This document shows, piece by piece, positions 1 through 7,010 of a DNA stretch of 43,509 nucleotides; position 1 is the first letter of the stretch; each line of letters starts with the position of its first letter. Made by a program: the position numbers and the translations under genes. The notes below the pieces were generated by a model. It was not told the DNA's origin, did no database searches, and saw only the letters and a program-made list of their open reading frames with translations. The stretch lies in the NCBI RefSeq assembly GCF_039542385.1, contig NZ_BAABIA010000017.1:1-43509 (forward strand). The letters run 5' to 3'. This DNA is from Prosthecobacter algae. Its GTDB lineage: Bacteria > Verrucomicrobiota > Verrucomicrobiia > Verrucomicrobiales > Verrucomicrobiaceae.

Positions 1-345
1 CCTGTCAAGCTTGTCTTCCTAAGACCGCTTGGCCTCCGACTTAAAACCCCACGCCCTGGCGGGCGCAGCTACACCCCGTAGCTGCCTGCGCCAGCAGGTG
101 GCTGCCCCCCCCGAAAGGCATCGCCACTCGCCCCCCAAAACCCCACGCCCTGGCGGGCGCAGCTACACCCCGTAGCTGCCTGCGCCAGCAGGTGGCCACC
201 CCCCGAAAGGCATCGCCCTTCGATCCCCCAAACCCCACGCCCTGGCGGGCGCAGCTACACCCCGTAGCTGCCTGCGCCAGCAGGTGGCTGCCCCCCGAAA
301 GGCATCGCCCTTCGATCCCCCAAACCCCACTCGCGGGCGCAGCTA
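1..345. repeat. Tandem array of 92-94-bp GC-rich palindromic repeats
   Basis: Four copies start at about 50, 144, 236 and 328 (spacings 94, 92, 92). Each carries CACGCCCTGGCGGGCG-CAGCTAC followed by GTAGCTGCCTGCGCCAGC, which is an imperfect inverse of the first part, so each unit can fold into a long hairpin. The last copy is decayed. The same family recurs at about 14730-14960, 18110, 25160-25630, 30770-30950, 32018-32570 and 43325-43500. No gene is credible here: the open frames are by-products of repeat composition. Confidence 0.85.
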
Positions 346-360
346 CATCGCAGCCGCAGA

Positions 361-396
361 GCGTCCTGGACTGCGCCAGTCCTCTGGCGCTTTCGA
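361..396. repeat. Boundary hairpin repeat (family B)
   Basis: A 36-bp unit beginning GCGTCCTGGACTGC. It contains the perfect stem GCGCCAG / CTGGCGC around a short TCCT loop and ends in TTTCGA. About 14 copies occur in both orientations: near 361, 13724, 16330, 18187, 23115, 23291, 24309, 25109, 25256, 30876, 31028, 31898, 32580 and 39629. All lie between genes, mostly where one repeat block ends and another begins. Confidence 0.85.
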
Positions 397-420
397 TCAG
401 CTCTCCCGCCTCCATTGCCT

Positions 421-640
421 CACTTCCTGTTAATCCTGCCATCTTGTTAATCCTGTAAAAAAGGCCCCCATACCACCGCCGATCCCCGTCCGCCCCAAAC
501 ACCCCCAAACCACGGGACTTGGCAAGTCCCGCTCCTTGGGCTGATCCCCCCTGCCCAGTCTTTCTCCGCCCAAAACCCCCAAACAAGCAAGCCTCCCACT
601 TCCGTGTCTTCCGTCTTTTCCGTGGTTGAAAAGCTTCCCG
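421..640. repeat. Composite intergenic repeat (families C, D, E)
   Basis: After the boundary hairpin come, in order: two TTAATCCTG units (about 421-460), a spacer beginning CCCCCAT and containing GATCCCCGTCCGCCCC, a hairpin GGGACTTG-G-CAAGTCCC (about 505-540), and a TTCCGTG...TTCCGTGGTTGAA block (about 600-635). The same order recurs elsewhere in the window. From 641 to 856 I see no gene and no convincing promoter. Confidence 0.8.
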
Positions 641-856
641 CCCTGTCCGCGCACGCACATCATTTACCACTTGCACACAGTGTACCACGATTTTTTGAAC
701 TGGACTTTTACCGCTCTTCAGTGAATCTTTACCCCGGCGGTGGAGCGCCCTGGCGGCCGGGGCAGATGAGGCGAGTGGGCGCTGGGGAAAAGGCCCCGGC
801 GCGAGGGTCAGGGTGCGGAATGGGGGAACACAAACGAGGAGGCAAAGCAAAGGGGC

Positions 857-2665
857 ATGAACAACAAGGAACGATCACGGAACGGGACAGGCAAACACAC
901 GGCTCTGGACAGGCAGGGGCTGATCTGGGAATCACGCGCCCCCCAACTATCGCCGCCTGAAAAGCCCCTGCAGCGGACCCTCGCAGACTCAGCCCTCAAT
1001 CCGTGGCTGAACCCTCCAGGGGCAACGAGCGACATCAACACCACGCTTCCTGTTAGGCCCTTCCAGCCGTCCCTGCTGCCGTCGCAGCCCCCGGCAGCTT
1101 TCCAAGAGGTACCCCGCCCCGCCGCCGAGGACTGGACGGAGCTTTTCAGAGGCCCGGCCCTGAGGCCCGCGCATCCCGATGCCAATTGGCTGAAGCCTCA
1201 AACGCTGGAGGAGCGACACAACCGAGACGCCTGGCCGCAGGGCAAGATGCCAGATCCTCGAACATTGGAGGGGCGCAGTGACATGCAGGGTTTGACGTGG
1301 GAGGACTTGCCCAAGGCACCTCTCTTCCCAACCGCCGCCGACCGCGCTACTGCAAAGATGGTTCGGCAGGCCCTGCTGCCCGGCGGCAAGGTGCCAGAGG
1401 GTGCCCTGCTGGCTAGCACACCTCCTGTTAGGCCTGCGGAGGCCCCACCCCAGGCCCCGCCGCCCCTGTGGCAGGGCCGCCTGGGGGCCGACCTCAGCGA
1501 CAAGGCCGAGGACATCACCATCCACAGCCGCCAGGGCAATGGCACCTACCTCACCAGCGTGGGCGGGCGCGCCCCACAGCCCCTGGACGAGGGCGATGTG
1601 ACCGCGCTGACGGATCTCCCCGCTGCCCGCCTGCAGGCCCTGGCCGCTCAATCGGAGAAAAGGTCGCCCGCCGCCGCTGCCCTGCTCGGGACCGCCCCAG
1701 GCGCAGCCGCCGCAGCCCAACCGCGACTGGCCGAACCCAAAGCATCGCAAACACAAACAGAAGGAAAGTCGGCAGCAATATCATCCGGACCTGACAAACT
1801 GAGAATGGACCGATCCTGGAGTGAACTGAAACAAGAATTGGCCAAAGCGACAGTAGAGACATGGAGGGAGTATCCGAGAACTGCCGAACAGGCGGCCGCC
1901 AACATCACCCTGAATGGAGCAGAGCTCAATGAACGGGAAGTACGAATGCTCTATGAAATGTTTCATCAAAAATATCCTGGCTGGGGGAAACGCCCGCAGG
2001 TAGATCCCACCCCCAAAAAACAAATGCCGTTGCCTCCCGGCACTCCAGTGATGGAGGCACTCAAGCCCCATCAACTTTTGAAAGAGGCCAATGCCTCATT
2101 TGACGAAGCCCTTTCAGCCTACTCAGCTTCGCCTGCTGAGTGGATAGTCAATGAAATAACAGGAATGAAAAATAAAGGTTTTTCATATGGTCCAGACCAC
2201 GCGTGGACCAAGCTTTTGAAGCTAAAGCCGGTTTATGAAAGAATGCGCTACGGTCCCAATAGCATCTCAGCATGGGCTGCAAAAAAAGACAAAGAGGGAA
2301 CTCTTGACCAATATGTTGGTTGGAAAGGTTCGCCTGAGAAACCTGGCCTTACTTGGGATGATTCAGCGGATGATGGACCATGGTATCAACCCGCAAATGA
2401 TGTTATCAATTATGTAACGGGATCAAAATTAAAAACGTCTGGAAGTGTTGAAGCCGACATTGTGATTACCCATGTCGATCATGGTAATCGAACCATAACC
2501 TTTGAAGTGAACGCTCACGACAAACTCCGCGCCGGTAGCATGGCTAGAGTTCCCGGCAAGACACTTTTAATAGGCGATCAAGAAATGCTGGAAGACAATT
2601 CGAAAGGTCCATTTCTATACACGACCCCCTTGAGGTGGAAATGGACAGAAACGGTTAACTACTGA
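857..2665 (+). CDS. Polymorphic-toxin-like / polyvalent-type protein with variable C-terminal domain
   Basis: This 602-aa protein has no recognisable signal peptide or membrane segment. Residues 1 to about 195 are proline-rich and low-complexity. Residues about 200-270 hold a linker (PPLWQG ... NGTYLTSVGG ... LPAARLQALAAQ) related to two other linker copies downstream. From about residue 310 composition changes: the DNA becomes AT-richer and the protein turns into a compact domain ending near EVNAHDKLRAG and PLRWKWTETVNY. I do not recognise this domain, and an enzymatic role is not shown. A conserved body, a linker and a compositionally distinct tail, followed by a small candidate immunity gene, is the usual plan of polymorphic toxins. 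The ATG at 857 has GGAGG about 14 nt upstream. A degraded phage structural or polyvalent protein is the main alternative. Confidence 0.6.
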   Translation: MNNKERSRNGTGKHTALDRQGLIWESRAPQLSPPEKPLQRTLADSALNPWLNPPGATSDINTTLPVRPFQPSLLPSQPPAAFQEVPRPAAEDWTELFRGPALRPAHPDANWLKPQTLEERHNRDAWPQGKMPDPRTLEGRSDMQGLTWEDLPKAPLFPTAADRATAKMVRQALLPGGKVPEGALLASTPPVRPAEAPPQAPPPLWQGRLGADLSDKAEDITIHSRQGNGTYLTSVGGRAPQPLDEGDVTALTDLPAARLQALAAQSEKRSPAAAALLGTAPGAAAAAQPRLAEPKASQTQTEGKSAAISSGPDKLRMDRSWSELKQELAKATVETWREYPRTAEQAAANITLNGAELNEREVRMLYEMFHQKYPGWGKRPQVDPTPKKQMPLPPGTPVMEALKPHQLLKEANASFDEALSAYSASPAEWIVNEITGMKNKGFSYGPDHAWTKLLKLKPVYERMRYGPNSISAWAAKKDKEGTLDQYVGWKGSPEKPGLTWDDSADDGPWYQPANDVINYVTGSKLKTSGSVEADIVITHVDHGNRTITFEVNAHDKLRAGSMARVPGKTLLIGDQEMLEDNSKGPFLYTTPLRWKWTETVNY

Positions 2666-2735
2666 TTTAAAACCTCATCCAACCAACTCCGTGCTTGCGC
2701 CTGGTTCCGATGGCAGGCAAACTCATTTGAACACC

Positions 2736-3122
2736 ATGAAAAGCGCTTTTAAAATTCTGTTCGGTCTGACTTTGCTCCTTTCGCTGGGTTTTTGTTTTTT
2801 TTACAAGCCTGGGCCCGTATGGAAAGACGGCAGCTACCAAGTGTATCAGATGGATTGCGGAAAGAGGCTAGGCCTCTACAGTGATCCTGGTTATTTTGGA
2901 CTCATACCAGAGGTGGTGGTGGCTGCAGGCAGCAACAAGGAATGGGTGGTAGCTGAACAGAATGCCAAAGGGGAACGACGGTTTTACATCCTTCGAAAAC
3001 CTGTGAAGAACGAATTTCCAGATGACCCGGAAGGCCCCTTCACACTCGACGAGTATAACAAAAAGGTTATTACTTTGGGTTTACCACCGTTTTCCTGGCG
3101 GGAGCCACACACAGAGAAGTGA
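2736..3122 (+). CDS. Small membrane-anchored DUF3997-like protein, candidate immunity protein
   Basis: The 128-aa product starts MKSAFKILFGLTLLLSLG, a single N-terminal hydrophobic segment that would export or anchor it. An in-frame start 15 codons upstream would put a polar stretch before this segment, so ATG 2736 is preferred. The body has WVVAEQ-x5-RRFYIL and EGPFTLDEYNKK followed by GLPPFSW. This resembles the DUF3997 layout of an (I/V)AEQ strand, an F/YYI strand and a GPLT-EEF motif, recalled from the family rather than searched. It begins 70 bp after the 602-aa effector-like gene on the same strand, and a broken second copy follows. That placement suggests immunity, which is an inference. 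Confidence 0.6.
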   Translation: MKSAFKILFGLTLLLSLGFCFFYKPGPVWKDGSYQVYQMDCGKRLGLYSDPGYFGLIPEVVVAAGSNKEWVVAEQNAKGERRFYILRKPVKNEFPDDPEGPFTLDEYNKKVITLGLPPFSWREPHTEK

Positions 3123-3180
3123 ATGTTCAGCATGCCACCCCAATCAGATCCCTCCCCCAAAGCCATGCCCCGGCGCCATT

Positions 3181-3375
3181 TCCTTGAAGTGGATCGTGGC
3201 AGAGCGGCGGTGGAAGGGCCAACGACAGTTTTACATCATCCCGAAAGAGGCGGTGACCCATGACAATGGCATCGACTACTACGTGGGCAAACCCGAAGGT
3301 CCGCTGAGTCCAGAGGCCTATGAGAAAGAGGCCGTAAAGCGCAGTCTTCCCAGCTTTTCCTGGCATTCCGCGTAG
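3181..3375 (+). pseudogene. 5'-truncated second copy of the DUF3997-like gene
   Basis: In frame from 3181 the translation reads SLKWIVAERRW..RQFYII..EGPLSPEAYEKE..LPSFSW. It aligns with the second half of the intact upstream protein (NKEWVVAEQ..RRFYIL..EGPFTLDEYNKK..LPPFSW). The signal segment and first half are missing and no start codon fits. I read it as a relic of a duplicated immunity-like gene, like the orphan immunity genes seen beside toxin cassettes. Confidence 0.65.
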
Positions 3376-3470
3376 GTGCTGGTGAAGCGGCCCGAAACGG
3401 TTCTGCGATCAAAGACAAACTTTGAGGCAGTGCCGCCGCAGACATAGCCCTGGAGGCCGCCAACCTCGCC

Positions 3471-4844
3471 GTGGAAAACCCCGATGCCCACCTCACCGAC
3501 TACCTGGCCAGCGGGCGCGATGCCATCGCCGCCGCCCTCGGCCTGCATGGTGCCGGCATGGCCATCGGCGCAGCCGCCCAGGCCGTGGACCCCGCCCTCA
3601 CCCGCCTGGCCGAGGCCGCCGGGGAAAAGGCCGGCACCGCCTTGGCCAAGCGCCTGCATGGGGACCTGCCCCCTGGCAGCCCGCCCGCCGCAGATCCACC
3701 GCCCACCAGCAGCCCCCAGGCACTGCTGCCAGACATCCCCCTGCCCATCTCAGAGTTCAATCCCCAGATCCTCCAGGAGGCCCCCGGCACATCTCCCACG
3801 GCAGAGCCCCCCACACAGCCCATCCCCGCCCTGCCACCCCTGTGGCAGGGCATCGCCCGCCACGGAGAAGCCGCCGAAGTCCTGCGCCGCAACCCCGACG
3901 GCACCTACCAGGTGCGCCGCAACGGCGGCCCCGAAGAGACCTTCAAGGAAAGCCAGGTCGCCGCCATGACCCGGATGCAAAAACCCGAACTCCACGCCTA
4001 CATGGCCCAGGCCCTGCAACGGCAGCAAAGGCTGGAGAAGATCGGAAGTGAACAACGGCTGCCAGCAGATGCAGTTGCGCCGCCCCCTTCCTTTTTGCGT
4101 CTTGCAGACCAGGATCATGGGTCTAACTTCGGCCATGAGCGATCAGGAACTGAAAGAACTTATCCAAAGCGTGAAGATAGGGACCCTGGAAGAGCGCTTG
4201 AGAGCCTCCGCCAAAGTGCCTCTGGACAGCGCTCTGCGGGCTCTGGCCAAACATTCGGAAAAACCGACCGACCCAGACCCAATAGCCCAAGCTATCGCCT
4301 ACCGGAACTCGATGCTCAATCAATCGAAAATGGAATAGTCTCACTGGAGCGAAGAAAGGGGGAGGAGCATGATGTCAGGTTTGACCCCGCATCCAACACG
4401 GTGATCAAACTCACCCGTCCTGGTGAATTTGGCTCAGAGAAGCTGGGATTGGACGGCTATCTCCAGCGTCTTGCATGGGCCAATGAGCTGTTTGGTGACC
4501 GCATTCGCGTGGAGGGCATCGTCCACCTTCCGGGAGAAAGATCGTCGCGGGTAGTGACAACGCAGCCTTGGTATCGGGCAGACGAATCCAGGCCACAACC
4601 GACCCAGCGTGAGATTGATATCTACATGCGTAAAAAGGGATTTCTAAAAGCGTACGATGGCGCTTACCTCTACGAAAGCCGGGATATTGTTGCCAGTGAT
4701 GCGGTGCCCAAAAACTTTGTTCGCGATGTGGAAGGTCATCTACACCCTGTGGATGTGGTGCTGGTGGAGCCCTCCGCCACACAATACGAGAGGCTGGAAA
4801 ATCAAGTCTACAATCTTCCTCAGATCTCTTTGGATACTCCTTGA
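3471..4844 (+). CDS. Composite open frame: effector-body fragment and linker joined to kinase-like C-terminus (frame-damaged)
   Basis: The frame is open from just after a stop at 3423, and its first start is GTG 3471. Residues 1 to about 110 are alanine-rich body sequence. Residues about 122-190 are the second PPLWQG linker (RRNPDGTYQVRRNGGPEETF). Residues about 305-457 match a kinase-like domain also present in the next gene: a candidate ATP lysine in VIKLTRPGEFG, WANELF, TTQPWYRA, a candidate catalytic SDAVPKN and a candidate metal-binding VDVVLVEP. This fits the Ser/Thr/Tyr kinase domain of polyvalent proteins (Kinase-PolyVal). Residues about 205-300 look like out-of-frame translation, because the true upstream part of the kinase module lies in another frame at 4135-4338. 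The ORF is therefore probably a fusion of cassette debris and a frameshifted kinase gene, and activity is doubtful. Confidence 0.5.
   Translation: MENPDAHLTDYLASGRDAIAAALGLHGAGMAIGAAAQAVDPALTRLAEAAGEKAGTALAKRLHGDLPPGSPPAADPPPTSSPQALLPDIPLPISEFNPQILQEAPGTSPTAEPPTQPIPALPPLWQGIARHGEAAEVLRRNPDGTYQVRRNGGPEETFKESQVAAMTRMQKPELHAYMAQALQRQQRLEKIGSEQRLPADAVAPPPSFLRLADQDHGSNFGHERSGTERTYPKREDRDPGRALESLRQSASGQRSAGSGQTFGKTDRPRPNSPSYRLPELDAQSIENGIVSLERRKGEEHDVRFDPASNTVIKLTRPGEFGSEKLGLDGYLQRLAWANELFGDRIRVEGIVHLPGERSSRVVTTQPWYRADESRPQPTQREIDIYMRKKGFLKAYDGAYLYESRDIVASDAVPKNFVRDVEGHLHPVDVVLVEPSATQYERLENQVYNLPQISLDTP
3832..4035 (+). repeat. Linker module, copy 2 of 3
   Basis: It encodes PPLWQG ... VLRRNPDGTYQVRR ... 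MAQALQRQ. From about 3880 to 4032 the DNA is almost identical to 5887-6039, with only about three substitutions seen by eye. A more diverged relative is at 1460-1665 inside the first effector. Sequence after the linker differs completely between copies. Confidence 0.8.
4135..4338 (+). pseudogene. Out-of-frame N-terminal part of kinase-like module copy 1
   Basis: From ATG 4135 this frame encodes MSDQELKEL..VKIGTLEERLRASAKVPLDSALRALAKHSEKPTDP and then ends at a TAG. It aligns with the start of the intact neighbour at 4867 (MKTGTLPERLQASLKVTLEVALQALARQAGQPTRP). The matching kinase C-terminus continues in a different frame after about 4335. Roughly 55 residues present in the neighbour between these parts are missing. 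A frameshift plus an internal deletion explains both observations. Confidence 0.6.
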
Positions 4845-4866
4845 AAAGGCCCGCCTTTAGCCTTGA

Positions 4867-5652
4867 ATGAAACACGTAAATGTGATGAAAACAGGAACCC
4901 TGCCAGAGCGGCTTCAAGCATCTCTCAAAGTCACGCTTGAGGTGGCGCTTCAGGCTCTGGCACGACAGGCAGGCCAGCCCACTCGGCCCTGTCTGTGGGA
5001 GTCGCCCACAACCTTCCACGGGTATGGGTGTGTAGCGGATGCAGACTTGCTCAGACGAGGATTGGATCCGAAACCCTTTCAGGCCGCAGCAGCGGACACT
5101 GGAGTCAGCCTACCCATATTGGATACCGCTGCCCTAGCGGTGCTGCTACGGGGGCGGCCCCGCCTGCATGGAGGAGAGCACGAAGTTTGGTTTTGTGCCG
5201 AGGTCAATTTGGCCGTGAAGCTGACCAATGCGGGCGAATTTGGAGCTGAGAAACTAGGGCTGCCTGGATATGCCCGGCGGCTAGCCTGGGCGAATGAGCT
5301 TTTTGAAGATGACCTTCGCCTGCTAGGCCGCGTGCTGCTGCCTGGTGAAAATGGCGAGCGCGTGGTGACCACGCAGCCCTGGTACCGGGCAGATGGACTC
5401 GCCACCGAGGGACCGCACCCCACCCAGAAAGACATCGATCTCTACATGCGGCACCGGGGGTTTCTAAAAGCCTATGACGGAGCGTATCTGCATGAGGCGA
5501 GGGACATCGTGGCCAGTGATGCACTGCCCAAGAACTTCATCCGCGATGCCGCCGGACATGTCCACGCCGTGGACATTGTTTTGGTCGAACCCTCCTCTCG
5601 TCAGTCCGAGCGACTGATGACCATGGTCGCCAGCCAAATTCAGGTAACGTAA
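4867..5652 (+). CDS. Polyvalent-protein-type kinase-like protein (Kinase-PolyVal family)
   Basis: The 261-aa protein has an N-terminal helical segment (GTLPERLQASLKVTLEVALQALAR) and then a kinase-like domain. Visible landmarks are CVADADLLRRGLDP (about 55-68), a candidate ATP lysine at about 118 in AVKLTNAGEFG, WANELFED, TTQPWYRA, IDLYMRHRGFLKAYDGAYLHE, a candidate catalytic loop SDALPKN (Asp218, Asn223) and a candidate metal-binding Asp236 in VDIVLVEP. This arrangement matches the small kinase domain described in phage polyvalent proteins. It starts 22 bp after the broken copy and is the only complete one. Substrate and partner are unknown. In this context it may be a mobile effector module or an antidote to one. 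Confidence 0.65.
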   Translation: MKHVNVMKTGTLPERLQASLKVTLEVALQALARQAGQPTRPCLWESPTTFHGYGCVADADLLRRGLDPKPFQAAAADTGVSLPILDTAALAVLLRGRPRLHGGEHEVWFCAEVNLAVKLTNAGEFGAEKLGLPGYARRLAWANELFEDDLRLLGRVLLPGENGERVVTTQPWYRADGLATEGPHPTQKDIDLYMRHRGFLKAYDGAYLHEARDIVASDALPKNFIRDAAGHVHAVDIVLVEPSSRQSERLMTMVASQIQVT

Positions 5653-6157
5653 GCGGGAAAGAGCCCTGTTCACAACAGACGTCCCACCCGCCCAGCTCCA
5701 GGCCCTGGCCACCCAGGCCGGGAAAAATCAAACCACCCCGCCAGGCCCCACCGCACCTCCCCAGGCCGCAGGCAGCACGAATCTCGCCGAACCAAAAGCA
5801 TCGCAAGAACCCGCCCCAGGGACAGTCGCCAGACCGCCCAGCATCCCGCCCCTGTGGCAGGGCACCGCCGGGCATGGCGTAGCCGCCGAAGTCCTGCGCC
5901 GCAACCCCGACGGCACCTACCAGGTACGCCGCAACGGCGGCCCCGAAGAGACCTTCAAGGAAAGCCAGGTCGCCGCCATGACCCGGATGCAAAAACCCGA
6001 ACTCCACGCCCACATGGCCCAGACCCTGCAACGGCAGGAGGTCACTAGAAGACCTTCCACAGACGCGGTCCTGGAGGCCTCCAGCCCACCGTCGAAACCC
6101 TTCAGGATTCAAACGCTGTTCAGATTGCACCTCGACAATGAAGCCTTCGAAATCTAA
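5648..6157 (+). pseudogene. Orphan fragment of effector body with linker copy 3 and a short tail
   Basis: One frame is open from just after the stop at 5645 to TAA 6155, but no good start codon is present. It reads the end of one linker (TDVPPAQLQALATQ), a spacer with NLAEPKASQ (also in the 602-aa protein as RLAEPKASQ), then a full linker (PPLWQG..RRNPDGTYQVRR..LQRQ). It ends with a short unrelated tail, RPSTDAVLEASSPP...NEAFEI. It is best read as displaced cassette debris: two linkers in succession imply that recombination has joined modules. Confidence 0.65.
5846..6046 (+). repeat. Linker module, copy 3 of 3
   Basis: Nearly identical at DNA level to 3832-4035 through the RRNPDGTYQVRR to LQRQ region. 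After it the sequence becomes unrelated, ending in a tail of about 38 codons. Confidence 0.8.
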
Positions 6158-6168
6158 CGAGGGCAGGC

Positions 6169-6795
6169 ATGGTCTACCTCCCTGTTCATACTTTTGAAAA
6201 GGTCCTCTGCTCGCTCGACCGCGAGAAGGCGACGGGCAGGCCCTGCCTGTGCATTCCAGTCATGACGGAGTTCTGCCAGTATGCGGAACACTATGAACTG
6301 ACCCCGGATGAATTTGAAAATCTGGCGGGCGACATGGCAGCTCTGGAGGCCCTGGCCACCCAATGCAGGAACCGGGAATGCGACCACCGCCTGATGGAAG
6401 CCCCGCCTGCCGAACGCGGCCGCCCCTGCCGACTGGATGCCTGGGAGGGAAGATCCCTGATCACCTCCTTCCCGACGAGGGACCACCTGCACAACTACCG
6501 GACGATGTACGTCTATGAACCCCGATTCTCCCTGTGCTACGACTTGATCGGCGAGACTTACCTTTTAGATCTCCAGGTCACCCTGTCCCCGCATTTCGAT
6601 GGCAGCGAAAGGTATGAACTGACCGCAGAAGAATTCACCACCGTGGCGCAGGATCGCGAAGCCCTGCTGGCCCTGGTGGAAAAATGCTGTGCCGGTGAAA
6701 ATGATCCGCGACTGCTCACCCCGCTGCCCGAAAAGCGGGGCGATCCGGTGTATCTGGAATGGAAGAGCTTTAGAGAAAGACAAGGGCTGAGGTAA
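6169..6795 (+). CDS. Unknown two-repeat acidic protein, possible immunity protein
   Basis: This 208-aa protein is not recognised. It has two related halves: HYELTPDEFENLAGD..ALEALATQCR..CDHRLMEAPP (residues about 41-80) and RYELTAEEFTTVAQD..ALLALVEKCC..NDPRLLTPLP (about 146-185). Each is followed by a proline-rich turn with RGRP or RGDP. No signal peptide, membrane segment or catalytic motif is visible. It begins 11 bp after the orphan linker fragment, with a GA-rich stretch just upstream of ATG 6169. The position behind a toxin-type tail suggests an immunity role, but nothing in the sequence proves it. Confidence 0.6.
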   Translation: MVYLPVHTFEKVLCSLDREKATGRPCLCIPVMTEFCQYAEHYELTPDEFENLAGDMAALEALATQCRNRECDHRLMEAPPAERGRPCRLDAWEGRSLITSFPTRDHLHNYRTMYVYEPRFSLCYDLIGETYLLDLQVTLSPHFDGSERYELTAEEFTTVAQDREALLALVEKCCAGENDPRLLTPLPEKRGDPVYLEWKSFRERQGLR

Positions 6796-6812
6796 CCCCT
6801 CGGCATCGGATT

Positions 6813-6842
6813 GGCCAGGGCCGTCCCCTGCCCTGATGGCCG
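6813..6842 (+). terminator. Possible terminator hairpin
   Basis: CAGGGC (6816-6821) pairs with GCCCTG (6830-6835), and outer GGCC bases can extend the stem. It lies 18 bp after the preceding stop codon and lacks a T-run, so termination is only suggested. No gene is seen between 6796 and 7010. Confidence 0.3.
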
Positions 6843-7010
6843 CCACCAGCGTGGCTCCCCACGCCCCCTCCATTCCGTACCAGGCTTGACGTTTCACCCG
6901 TGGAGGATTAGAAACGCTCCAGAATTCCCCCTAATTCTGTTTTTTCGAGGCCCCTCAGTCTAACGGCCCATCCAGAGGCCCCGCCTCCCTAACCAAGCCC
7001 CCGTTTTGCC

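Noticed and set aside
192..960. Open frames in the first kilobase on both strands
   Set aside because: They translate the GC-rich repeats into Pro/Arg/Ala-rich peptides with no domain and overlap one another. The same was seen for frames at 13182-14310, 15397-16440 and 30652-33025.
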